A DNA stretch of 12,182 nt from an uncultured Eubacteriales bacterium (lineage in GTDB: Bacteria > Bacillota > Clostridia > Oscillospirales > Acutalibacteraceae), in NCBI GenBank assembly GCA_900316925.1, contig ONEU01000108.1:1-12182 (forward strand), given 5' to 3'. Position numbers and translations under genes: made by a program. Position 1 is the stretch's first letter; each line of letters begins with the position of its first letter. Shown in pieces: positions 1-6,327 of the stretch. The notes beneath the pieces are model-generated. The model saw only the letters and a program-made list of their open reading frames with translations. It had not been told where the DNA came from and did no database searches.

Positions 1-1251
1 GCTCTCGATGATGTTAAATTCAATATAGCCGCCCTCATTGGTGAACTTCACCGCATTCTCCACCAGGTTGTACACTACCTGATGCAGCAGGTCCTTATCA
101 CCGTAGACGTACTTGGGAGTGATGGTGTCCAGTCCCCGCACTTCGATATTCTTGCGGCTGATCTCCTGTTCAAAGGTAATGATGATCGTCACAAGGGTAT
201 CCAGCAGATTGAAGGTCTGGTAGTTCAGCTTGAGTTCGCCGCTGTCCAGACGGGAGAGGTCAAGCATGGAGCGCACCAGTCTTGACAGACGCTTCACTTC
301 CTCCGAGACGATATGCAGATAGTAATCCTGCTTATCGGTCGGAATGGTGCCGTCGAGGATACCGTCGATGAAGCCTGCGATGGTAGTCATAGGCGTTTTC
401 AGCTCATGGGACACATTGGCAACGAAGCTCTTTCTGGTAGTCTCCGAAGCCGACAGCGACTCCGCCATATTATTGAAGGATCTCGCCAGTTCACCGATCT
501 CGTCATTGGACGAACCGCTGACCCTGACGCTGAAATCACCCTTACCGAATTGTTTCGCCGCCACAGCCATCTGTTTCAGCGGCTTCACCATGTTATAGGA
601 GAACAGGCCGATCGCCAGAATGGACATTGACAGGGTGGCAATTGCCGACAGGAGGAAAATTTTGAGCACCATGTCGGTAAAGCGCTCCACATCACCGGTA
701 TCGGTCGTCACCACTACCATGCCGATCACACCGCCTGTCGTTCCGTTGAAGATGGGTCTGGCGGAGATGTAGCGTTCCTTGGAGTACAGTCCGTCCATCG
801 TCCCCTTGGCATAGTAAGGCGGCTCGTTGAAGGTCGTTTTCACCAGATCTCTGGGCAGCACGATATTCTCATGGACGCTTTCCTCCGACGAAACCGTCAT
901 CACCGTCCGTCCGTTGATATCCGCCACGATGATATCCACGCCCACATCCGATGAATACATGGACAGGAAGGAGTGCAGATACTCGGTATAGCTGGCGCTG
1001 AGCCACACGAACTCGTCGTTATTTTCAATGATGTATTTTCTGCCGCTGCGGATATTCGGGCGGATATAGTCAGCCACGTTTTCTGCGTGTTTTTCCAGTG
1101 TGGAGCGTTTCTCATTCGCCCAGTAGTTAGAGATCGTCATGGTCAGGATGATACCCAGCACCAGGAAGCTGAAAAAGACGATCAGCACACTGACGTTCAT
1201 ATATTTCAGGAACAGCGACTTGCCCGAAAACAGCTTATTCTTTCGTTTCAA
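1..1251 (-). CDS. Membrane sensor histidine kinase, partial (C-terminus outside window)
   Basis: Kinase partner of the response regulator just upstream. It should autophosphorylate on a histidine in response to an extracytoplasmic signal and pass the phosphate on. 417 codons are present. From a TTG start at 1251: basic N-terminus, TM1 about residues 18-42, an extracellular domain of about 150 residues (probably Cache/PAS-like), TM2 about 195-217, HAMP about 219-265, then the H-box SHELKTPM with His282, a dimerisation helix, and the N-box (VENAVKF, Asn399) at the very edge. The G boxes lie outside the window. I chose TTG because GGAGTAGG sits 8 nt upstream and it adds a positively charged segment before TM1; the first in-frame ATG (1200) has no SD and starts inside TM1. 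With TTG the gene overlaps the regulator's end by 17 bp, which suggests translational coupling. The architecture resembles WalK/PhoR/ResE-type kinases, but the ligand cannot be inferred. Confidence 0.93.
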   Translation of the reverse strand, partial: MKRKNKLFSGKSLFLKYMNVSVLIVFFSFLVLGIILTMTISNYWANEKRSTLEKHAENVADYIRPNIRSGRKYIIENNDEFVWLSASYTEYLHSFLSMYSSDVGVDIIVADINGRTVMTVSSEESVHENIVLPRDLVKTTFNEPPYYAKGTMDGLYSKERYISARPIFNGTTGGVIGMVVVTTDTGDVERFTDMVLKIFLLSAIATLSMSILAIGLFSYNMVKPLKQMAVAAKQFGKGDFSVRVSGSSNDEIGELARSFNNMAESLSASETTRKSFVANVSHELKTPMTTIAGFIDGILDGTIPTDKQDYYLHIVSEEVKRLSRLVRSMLDLSRLDSGELKLNYQTFNLLDTLVTIIITFEQEISRKNIEVRGLDTITPKYVYGDKDLLHQVVYNLVENAVKFTNEGGYIEFNIIES

Positions 1252-1945
1252 ACTTATAACCTACTCCCCATACTGTTTTCAGCGCCCACTTATCCGAAAC
1301 GCCCTCCAGTTTTTCTCTCAGGCGTTTGATATGCACATCCACGGTTCTGGAATCGCCGTAGTAATCGAAGCCCCACACCTCATCCAGCAGCTGGTCCCTG
1401 GTAAACACCCGGTTGGGATTGCTTGCCATGTGGTAGATCAGTTCCATCTCCTTCGGCGGCGTATCCACCTGTTCCCCCTTGACCCGGAGCTCATAGTTGG
1501 TAAGGTTGATGACCAATCCGTCATAGCGCACTTCTTTTTTCTGCTGTTCGGCGCTCTCCTCCACCCGGCTCTTGCTGCCCATTCTGCGGAGCACGGCCTT
1601 GATCCTTGCCACGATCTCCTTGGTTTCAAAGGGCTTCACCACATAGTCGTCGGCACCCAGCTCCAGACCGAGCACCTTATCGAAAACCTCGCCCTTTGCC
1701 GTCAGCATTATGATCGGGCACTGGGACGTCTTTCGGATCTCACGGCACACCTGCCACCCGTCCAATACCGGCAGCATGATATCCAGCATTACCAGATCAG
1801 GCTTTTCCGTCTTGAATTTGGTAATTGCCTGACCGCCGTCATTGGCGATCACCACCTCAAAGCCTTCCTTTTCGATATAAAGCCGCAGCAGCTCACAGAT
1901 ATTGATATCATCGTCTACTACCAGAATTTTCCCCATATTCATCAT
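1235..1945 (-). CDS. OmpR/PhoB-family response regulator
   Basis: DNA-binding transcription factor activated by phosphorylation from the adjacent kinase. 236 residues, the normal family length. The receiver domain spans about residues 5-120, with the acidic pocket Asp11-13, phosphoacceptor Asp55 (VMLDIMLP), Thr82 (MLTAK) and Lys104 (VVKPF). A short linker rich in Glu/Gln/Lys follows, then a winged-helix Trans_reg_C domain (about 138-234) with the typical TRDQLLDEVWG and RTVDVHIKRLREKL recognition-helix region and the VWGVGYKF wing. Three in-frame ATGs lie close together (1945, 1942, 1936). AAAGGTG ends 5 nt before the first, so 1945 is preferred, although 1942 is also possible. It is first in a two-gene unit with the kinase and has its own promoter at 2001-2030. 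Sequence alone does not separate WalR-, PhoP- and ResD-type roles. Confidence 0.95.
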   Translation of the reverse strand: MMNMGKILVVDDDINICELLRLYIEKEGFEVVIANDGGQAITKFKTEKPDLVMLDIMLPVLDGWQVCREIRKTSQCPIIMLTAKGEVFDKVLGLELGADDYVVKPFETKEIVARIKAVLRRMGSKSRVEESAEQQKKEVRYDGLVINLTNYELRVKGEQVDTPPKEMELIYHMASNPNRVFTRDQLLDEVWGFDYYGDSRTVDVHIKRLREKLEGVSDKWALKTVWGVGYKFETKE

Positions 1946-2000
1946 GTCATCACCTTTTTTTCTGTTCGGGCATATTGATATACCACGCCTATTTTACTCT

Positions 2001-2030
2001 ATTATACCACAAACTTTTCTCTTTTGTACA
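2001..2030 (-). promoter_or_regulatory. Probable sigma-A promoter of the two-component pair
   Basis: On the minus strand there is a perfect -10, TATAAT (2001-2006), preceded by TGG, which gives an extended -10. A -35-like TGTACA (2025-2030, 4 of 6 to consensus) lies 18 bp upstream. The predicted start near 1994 gives a leader of about 50 nt before the response-regulator ATG. No clear operator repeat is seen next to it, so autoregulation is not visible. Confidence 0.7.
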
Positions 2031-2080
2031 CCCTTTTTTATCAACAGCCACGAAAATCCGTTATGACCTGCCAGTTCCCA

Positions 2081-2116
2081 GGGAAAACCTTTTTCTGGCG
2101 AAAAAAAGGTTTTCCC
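2081..2116. repeat. Long perfect intergenic palindrome (14-bp arms)
   Basis: Arms GGGAAAACCTTTTT (2081-2094) and AAAAAGGTTTTCCC (2103-2116) are perfectly complementary around an 8-nt loop. It is flanked by the C-rich tail CGGACCCCTTTCC. It has no U-tract on either side, so it is a poor intrinsic terminator. It resembles palindromic elements that I recall occurring many times between genes of Ruminococcus and relatives; that is memory, not a search. The rest of the 1946-2327 gap contains the two-component promoter and the downstream terminator of the tatD operon. I see no gene in it. Confidence 0.65.
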
Positions 2117-2261
2117 CGGACCCCTTTCCAAAATTCGCTGCGGAATATGCCTTGCACTCACTTATCATTGTTGTTGACGAAGTATTTACAGGGACTTTCA
2201 AAATGGATTTCCGTGATCAACAGCCTGCCGCCGGAAAGCATTTTACCGGGACAGTCACAGA

Positions 2262-2299
2262 TAACAAAAAGCTGCAAGCAGGTGGATACTTACAGCTTT
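2262..2299 (-). terminator. Rho-independent terminator of the tatD operon
   Basis: Read on the minus strand, AAAGCTGTAAG (2299-2289) pairs with CTTGCAGCTTT (2278-2268): an 11-bp stem with one G-U wobble and a 10-nt loop, running into TTTTTGTT. It lies about 30 nt past the stop of the ThyX-like gene and should end the tatD-SDR-ThyX-like transcript before the two-component promoter. Confidence 0.8.
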
Positions 2300-2327
2300 C
2301 ATTGGTTTATTGCTTTTTCGCAGACAC

Positions 2328-2954
2328 TTATCCCTGTTCCTCACAGATGATGAGCTCCTGACTGTACGGCAGCGACCGGACAAAATCACAGAAAACGTGC
2401 CACTCGTCCAGCTTATGGTTCTTCCTTGCGTGATAGATTCCGATCAGATTCTCATAATTCATCGTGCACGTCCGCATCTGATTGTAGCTCGACGGCAGCA
2501 GCTGGATGATATCATACCAAAGCTGCTTATCCTTTGTCTCAAGGTACCGCAGCCGCAGCTCCTCCAATTTCCCGATCACATACTCCATCACGGCCAGGGT
2601 CTCCTGATCCATCCGGTCACAGCTGAAATGCGACAGTTCAAACGGTGCCGATGTGATCTTATGCATCGTGCTGGTGGAGTTGGCCACCGTTCCTACTTTA
2701 TAGGTATCGTATTCCTTCCACCAGTACATCGGTGCGGTGATATCCACCGATACAAACACCTGCCGCAGGAATTTCCGGTGGTCACTGCCTGCCTGCCGCA
2801 GTCTCACGGCAAGCGAAAGGTCATTCTCGCCCAATACATATTCGCCCTGCTCATTATAGCCGCTGTCGGACCTTGCCCAGCTGTTCATGGGATTTCTCGC
2901 CCCGCGTATCGCATTTTTCAGGTTCATTACCTCGCAATTGGCAACTGTCAGCAT
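2328..2954 (-). CDS. Divergent ThyX-fold-like protein, function unknown
   Basis: A soluble 208-residue protein with no signal peptide or membrane segment. The order of motifs follows flavin-dependent thymidylate synthase (ThyX): a central segment DITAPMYWWKEYDTYKVG (71-88) followed by NSTSTMH (92-98), where ThyX has its QLVRHR...SxxSxR block, then a C-terminal LLPSSY (152-157), NYENLIGIYHARKNHKLDEW (166-185), where ThyX has its LP...N.R.L.hf...R...AQ.E segment. The canonical RHRxxSxxxxSxR residues are absent, so thymidylate synthesis cannot be assumed. Similar proteins are, as I recall, usually labelled hypothetical in clostridia and their phages. The start at 2954 has GAGGGGG about 9 nt upstream. 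It is third in an operon, 13 bp after the SDR gene, and is followed by an intrinsic terminator. The coding assignment is firm; the fold is an inference from pattern. Confidence 0.85.
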   Translation of the reverse strand: MLTVANCEVMNLKNAIRGARNPMNSWARSDSGYNEQGEYVLGENDLSLAVRLRQAGSDHRKFLRQVFVSVDITAPMYWWKEYDTYKVGTVANSTSTMHKITSAPFELSHFSCDRMDQETLAVMEYVIGKLEELRLRYLETKDKQLWYDIIQLLPSSYNQMRTCTMNYENLIGIYHARKNHKLDEWHVFCDFVRSLPYSQELIICEEQG

Positions 2955-2967
2955 CCCTTCATCCCCC

Positions 2968-3720
2968 TCAGTATTTTTTCTTCTTCTGGAATTTATAGCA
3001 GAACTGCGTGATGATCCGCTCCGGCAGCAGACGCTTCACGAATTTCAGTGCCTTGATCTTGGCCGACGGGATCACATACAGCTTTCCCTTCATCAATCCG
3101 TCCAACGCCTGTGATGCGGCGGTACGGCTGTCAATGGGTGCGGAGGAGAAGGAGACGCCTGCCACCCGATTAAACTCGGTATCCACCGGTCCCGGACACA
3201 GCGCACAGATCTTCACGTTACTCTTGCGGCGTTTAAGCTCCTCATAGATGCCGCCCGTCAGACTGACGACATAATTTTTGGTAGCGTAATATGTCGCCAT
3301 CAGCGGTCCCGCAAAGAAGCCCGCCACCGATGCCACATTCAGGATATAGCCGCTGTTTTTCTCCACAAAGTCCTGCAAAAAGAGCTTTGTCAGCACATGG
3401 ACCGCCACCACATTGGTGTCAATCATTTCCAGCTCCCGGCTCATATCGGTCTCGGTGAACTCTCCGCACAGACCAAAGCCGGCGCAGTTCACGAGCATTT
3501 CGATATTCTGCTGCTTCATCACCTCATGCAGCTTTTTACACTCCTCCAGATGTGACACGTCACACCGCACACACATGGCGTGTTTTCCCAGTTCCTTTTT
3601 GAGCTCCATCAGCTTATCGGTCCTTCTGGCCACCAGAATAACGTCCCAGCCTCTCCCCACCAGTTCCCTGGCGATATCTCTGCCAATTCCCGAGCTTGCT
3701 CCTGTAACTAACGCTTTCAT
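2968..3720 (-). CDS. SDR-family NAD(P)-dependent oxidoreductase (DltE/YqjQ-like)
   Basis: Classical short-chain dehydrogenase/reductase, 250 residues, cytoplasmic. Cofactor motif TGASSGIG (6-13), with Arg32-Arg33 at the end of beta-2 favouring NADPH; the NAG variant NCAG (78-81); active-site tetrad Asn103, Ser131, Tyr144 and Lys148 (YYATK). The PGPVDTEF loop (about residue 180) is also typical. It most resembles the COG0300 DltE/YqjQ group; the substrate is unknown. The C-terminus is strongly basic and ends in a run of lysines. The start codon overlaps the TatD stop as ATGA (3717-3720), so the two are translationally coupled. It sits across the divergent promoter region from yfmF/yfmH. In Bacillus subtilis a different SDR (YmfI) lies beside those peptidases and reduces the EF-P modification, so a related role is conceivable but unsupported by the sequence. 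Confidence 0.93.
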   Translation of the reverse strand: MKALVTGASSGIGRDIARELVGRGWDVILVARRTDKLMELKKELGKHAMCVRCDVSHLEECKKLHEVMKQQNIEMLVNCAGFGLCGEFTETDMSRELEMIDTNVVAVHVLTKLFLQDFVEKNSGYILNVASVAGFFAGPLMATYYATKNYVVSLTGGIYEELKRRKSNVKICALCPGPVDTEFNRVAGVSFSSAPIDSRTAASQALDGLMKGKLYVIPSAKIKALKFVKRLLPERIITQFCYKFQKKKKY

Positions 3721-4514
3721 AACGCTCCTCCTGTCTGTTCACCTGTTCCTGCGATTCCGATGCGGTAAACCCGTCCGGCATTTTCTTTTGTGATCCTCAA
3801 TACTTCCTCTGCCGTCACACCCTTAATGGCTGCCACGGCTTCTGCGGTATAGCGTATCCTGCCGGAATCATTGCGCTTTCCCCGGAACGGCACCGGCGAC
3901 AGATACGGACAGTCCGTTTCCAGCACCAAGCGTTCCAGCGGCAGGGCTTCCACCACCTCTACCGATTTCCTGGCATTCCTGAACGTCACCACACCGCCGA
4001 TACCGATATACATCCCAAGCCCCACGACTTCTCTGGCCATTTCCACACTGCCCGAAAAGCAGTGCAGGATCCCCTGCGGCCGATACTGCCGCAAAAAAGT
4101 CATTGTATCGCCGTGCGCCTCCCGGTCGTGGATCGTCACCGGCAGAGAAAGCTCGCACGCCAGCTCAAGCTGTCTGACAAACAGCTCCTGCTGCAGCTTC
4201 TTCGGGATATCGTAATAATAGTCGAGACCGATCTCTCCGATGGCCACCACCTTGCGGTGCGCCGCCATCCTGCGGATCTCCTCCAACTCTCCCAGACTGT
4301 TCTCATCCGCACATTCCGGATGGATCCCCACTGCGGCATACATCCCCGGATAGGACTCCGCCAGCCGGATGCTTTCCGCTGCCGTTTTCAGATTCGTTCC
4401 CTGGTTAACAATGCCGCAGACCTCTCCGGAAAACAGCGTCTCCAGCAGCTCCTCACGATCGTCATCAAACGCAGGATCATCATAATGTGCGTGTGTATCA
4501 AAAATCATTCCCAT
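3717..4514 (-). CDS. TatD-family metal-dependent hydrolase (deoxyribonuclease type)
   Basis: TIM-barrel amidohydrolase of the TatD/YabD/YcfH family, generally regarded as Mg-dependent 3'-5' DNA/RNA exonucleases with roles in DNA repair and RNA turnover. At 265 residues it has the full family length. Metal ligands visible in order: His8 and His10 (DTHAH), Glu94 (GEIGLDYYYD), His129 (VTIHDREA), His151 (ILHCFSG) and Asp201 (LVLETDCPYL). The late RGKRND segment is also conserved. The start at 4514 has AGGAAAAGGAA ending 7 nt upstream; Met3 is a weaker alternative. It is first in a minus-strand operon with the SDR and ThyX-like genes, driven by the consensus promoter at 4560-4588. TatD often lies next to metG or ksgA in Firmicutes, but neither is here. 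Confidence 0.95.
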   Translation of the reverse strand: MGMIFDTHAHYDDPAFDDDREELLETLFSGEVCGIVNQGTNLKTAAESIRLAESYPGMYAAVGIHPECADENSLGELEEIRRMAAHRKVVAIGEIGLDYYYDIPKKLQQELFVRQLELACELSLPVTIHDREAHGDTMTFLRQYRPQGILHCFSGSVEMAREVVGLGMYIGIGGVVTFRNARKSVEVVEALPLERLVLETDCPYLSPVPFRGKRNDSGRIRYTAEAVAAIKGVTAEEVLRITKENAGRVYRIGIAGTGEQTGGAL

Positions 4515-4559
4515 AGCCGTATTCCTTTTCCTGTAAAATCACATACCGTGTCCTTCATT

Positions 4560-4588
4560 ATTATAAAATAACAGAACCGCCTTGTCAA
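4560..4588 (-). promoter_or_regulatory. Consensus sigma-A promoter of the tatD operon
   Basis: On the minus strand a perfect -35 TTGACA (4583-4588) and a perfect -10 TATAAT (4560-4565) are separated by exactly 17 bp. The predicted start near 4553 gives a leader of about 39 nt to the tatD ATG. The first copy of the palindrome array begins only 5 bp upstream of the -35 box, so a protein bound there would touch RNA polymerase. Confidence 0.9.
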
Positions 4589-4592
4589 TTTT

Positions 4593-4862
4593 TATACAGA
4601 TAGTATATTATACATTCTGTATATTTATTATCTATGATTGTCCGATTCAATACGTTTTGTATAATTTCTCAGAACATATACAATTCGTAATATACGCCGT
4701 CCACATCGTCTCTAATCTATTACAAATAGTATATTTTAATCATATATTTACCGATTGTATATCTTGTTATACAATTTGTAGAGATATTCATCACAATTAC
4801 TGATCGTATTATTGCATATACATTCTGTATAGTTTTAGCGCAGATAATATACAAGCAGTAAT
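4593..4862. repeat. Array of ten TATAC-N5-GTATA palindromes in an AT-rich divergent promoter region
   Basis: Ten 15-bp imperfect palindromes start at 4593, 4609, 4649, 4677, 4719, 4747, 4768, 4796, 4817 and 4848. All ten keep TAC-N5-GTA. Three (4593, 4609, 4817) match TATAC-N5-GTATA perfectly, and 4609 and 4817 are identical throughout (TATACATTCTGTATA). The others match at 7 to 9 of 10 positions. Start-to-start steps are 16, 40, 28, 42, 28, 21, 28, 21 and 31; the six middle steps are multiples of 7 bp, and the last part looks like a diverged 49-bp unit with two sites each. The symmetry and spacing suggest a dimeric DNA-binding protein binding in multiple register. The region lies between the tatD and yfmF promoters and contains no credible gene. 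The binding protein is unknown. Confidence 0.75.
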
Positions 4863-4921
4863 ATTCCGACAACGCCAATGTCCCCAGGACGGTATTTTCG
4901 ATGATTATCTTCAAAAAGCGC

Positions 4922-4950
4922 TTTATTATTAACCGGGATTGTGGTATACT
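4922..4950 (+). promoter_or_regulatory. Probable extended -10 promoter of the yfmF operon
   Basis: TGG followed by TATACT (4945-4950) forms an extended -10. The -35 is weak (TTTATT, 4922-4927, 17-bp spacer). The predicted start near 4957 leaves a leader of about 69 nt. A further GTATA at 4957-4961 makes a looser, 7-nt-spaced version of the array palindrome over the -10 box, which could be an operator. Weak -35 boxes of this kind often depend on an activator. Confidence 0.55.
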
Positions 4951-4967
4951 ATAAACGTATATTATTT

Positions 4968-5009
4968 TGTGCGGCGGCTGGATCACCCGAAACTGCAGCG
5001 CACCGCACA
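4968..5009 (+). promoter_or_regulatory. Stem-loop in the yfmF leader
   Basis: TGTGCGG (4968-4974) is perfectly complementary to CCGCACA (5003-5009). An inner GCTG/CAGC pairing (4977-4980 with 4996-4999) can extend the fold. It lies entirely between the predicted transcript start and the SD GGAG at 5014-5017. I recognise no known riboswitch class. It may only protect the mRNA 5' end. Confidence 0.4.
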
Positions 5010-5025
5010 GTCTGGAGATGCTGAA

Positions 5026-6288
5026 ATGTCTGATTTGAACCGAGAGCTGATCTGCGAAGGCGTTGCCTTCAATCATATTGCAGATACACGTTTTAAACTG
5101 GGACGCATCAGTGCCACACTGGTCGTACCTCTCAACAGGCGCACGGCTGCTGCCAATGCCCTGCTTTCCTTTGTTCTGACACGTTCCTGCCGCCTGTATC
5201 CCGATTTCACGGCGCTGAACCGTAAGCTGAGTTCCCTGTACGGTGCCGCCCTCTACCCGTCCGTTAGCACCCTCGGTGATCTGCAGGTCATCACCATCGC
5301 CGTTGCGGGTCTGGATGACCGTTATACCCTGCAGGGGGAAACGGTATCGGCGGAGCTGGCAGAGCTTCTGTACAACATCCTCTTTGATCCCAAGCTGGTG
5401 GACGGTCATTTCAGCGACGAGGATGTGGAGCAGGAAAGACGGCAGCTGATTGAAATGATCGACGCCGACTTCAATGATAAACGCACCTATGCCATTAACC
5501 GCTGCATCGAAAATATGTGCCGTGACGAACCGAATGCCATCGGACGCTTCGGTATGCGTGAGGATGTGAGTGCGCTGACCCACGAGAATATCATGTCCGC
5601 CTGGAAACAGCTGCTGAACGACTCCCGTGTGGAGCTTGCCATGCTGGGAAGCGCCGACCCGACCCGTGTGCGGGAGGACCTGCGGGGACATTTTGCAGGA
5701 AAGCCCCGTAAAGTGACGCTCTCCACCATTGTGAAGAACGACGTAGCGGAGGTAAGACGCTTCACCGAGACAGAAGAGATCGTCCAGTCCAAGCTGGTCA
5801 TGGGATTCCGGTGCGCATCACCGGCAGTGCCCGCCGACCGCATTGCCAACACGCTGATGGGTGCGATCCTGGGCGGTACCCCCACTTCCAAGCTGTTTTT
5901 GAACGTCAGAGAAAAACAGAGTCTCTGTTACTACTGTGCAAGCCGCGTGAACAACACCAAGGGGATCATGCTGATTGACAGCGGTGTGGAGACGAAGAAT
6001 ATTGAAAAAGCGGAAGAGGCCATTATGGAGCAGCTCCGTCTGCTGAAAAACGGCTGCATTACAGATGAAGAGCTGCAGAACGCCAAGCTTGCGGTGAAGA
6101 ACTCCCTGATCTCGTCACAGGACAGTCTGGGAGCCCTGCAGTTACATTATATCACCGGTGTACTGACCGGTCAGACACTCTCGCCGCAGGAGGCAGCCGC
6201 CCTGGTGGACGGCATCACCAAGGACCAGATCACCGAGCTGGCAAGACAGATCAAGCCCGACACCGTATTCTCCCTGATCGGTAATTAA
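5026..6288 (+). CDS. yfmF: M16-like peptidase-family protein YfmF (EF-P 5-aminopentanol modification-associated)
   Basis: Non-catalytic half of an M16 metallopeptidase pair; the homologue is YmfF of Bacillus subtilis, genetically linked to 5-aminopentanol modification of elongation factor P. 420 residues, the usual length. The N-terminal half follows the M16 fold (PLNRRTAAANALLSFVLTRS near residue 30, KLSSLYGA near 70, VEQERRQLIEMID near 140) but lacks HxxEH. The C-terminal half carries the M16_C segment REKQSLCYYCASR (about 295-307). I chose ATG 5026 because GGAG lies 8 nt upstream and because the upstream in-frame ATG at 4939 would start before the predicted transcript start. It probably dimerises with YfmH, encoded immediately downstream, with the active site in YfmH and substrate contacts from YfmF. 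It is first in the plus-strand operon. Confidence 0.9.
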   Translation: MSDLNRELICEGVAFNHIADTRFKLGRISATLVVPLNRRTAAANALLSFVLTRSCRLYPDFTALNRKLSSLYGAALYPSVSTLGDLQVITIAVAGLDDRYTLQGETVSAELAELLYNILFDPKLVDGHFSDEDVEQERRQLIEMIDADFNDKRTYAINRCIENMCRDEPNAIGRFGMREDVSALTHENIMSAWKQLLNDSRVELAMLGSADPTRVREDLRGHFAGKPRKVTLSTIVKNDVAEVRRFTETEEIVQSKLVMGFRCASPAVPADRIANTLMGAILGGTPTSKLFLNVREKQSLCYYCASRVNNTKGIMLIDSGVETKNIEKAEEAIMEQLRLLKNGCITDEELQNAKLAVKNSLISSQDSLGALQLHYITGVLTGQTLSPQEAAALVDGITKDQITELARQIKPDTVFSLIGN

Positions 6289-6291
6289 AGA

Positions 6292-6318
6292 AAAGAGGTG
6301 CAGACCGCATCGCTGCGG
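6292..6318 (+). promoter_or_regulatory. Distant SD plus hairpin before yfmH
   Basis: A strong SD-like AAAGAGGTG (6292-6300) lies 27 nt before the likely yfmH ATG (6328), too far for normal initiation. Between them CCGCA (6305-6309) and TGCGG (6314-6318) form a 5-bp GC hairpin with a 4-nt loop. Folding it shortens the effective distance to about 13-15 nt. Alternatively the GTG inside the SD (6298) is itself the start, with only a weak purine stretch before it. Confidence 0.4.
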
Positions 6319-6327
6319 CATACAACT

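Noticed and set aside
1139..1978. Plus-strand open frame of 279 codons opposite the response regulator
   Set aside because: It mirrors the regulator and kinase genes, shows no protein family pattern, and runs through their promoter.
2081..2116. Rho-independent terminator
   Set aside because: The stem is strong, but there is no U-tract after it on either strand. The tatD operon already has a good terminator at 2262-2299.
2200..2262. Second hairpin (TTTCCG/CGGAAA at 2208-2213 and 2232-2237) as a regulatory element
   Set aside because: Only 6 bp with an 18-nt loop; expected by chance in a gap of this size.
4593..4862. CRISPR array or DnaA-box cluster (oriC)
   Set aside because: Repeats are only 15 bp, imperfect and palindromic, and there are no uniform spacers, so this is not CRISPR. 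Some copies begin TTATACA, near a DnaA box, but the dyad symmetry explains the conservation better and no dnaA/dnaN/rpmH genes are nearby.
4939..5025. 29-residue N-terminal extension of YfmF
   Set aside because: The upstream ATG at 4939 lies before the -10 box and predicted transcript start and has no SD; ATG 5026 has GGAG at good spacing and fits homologue N-termini.
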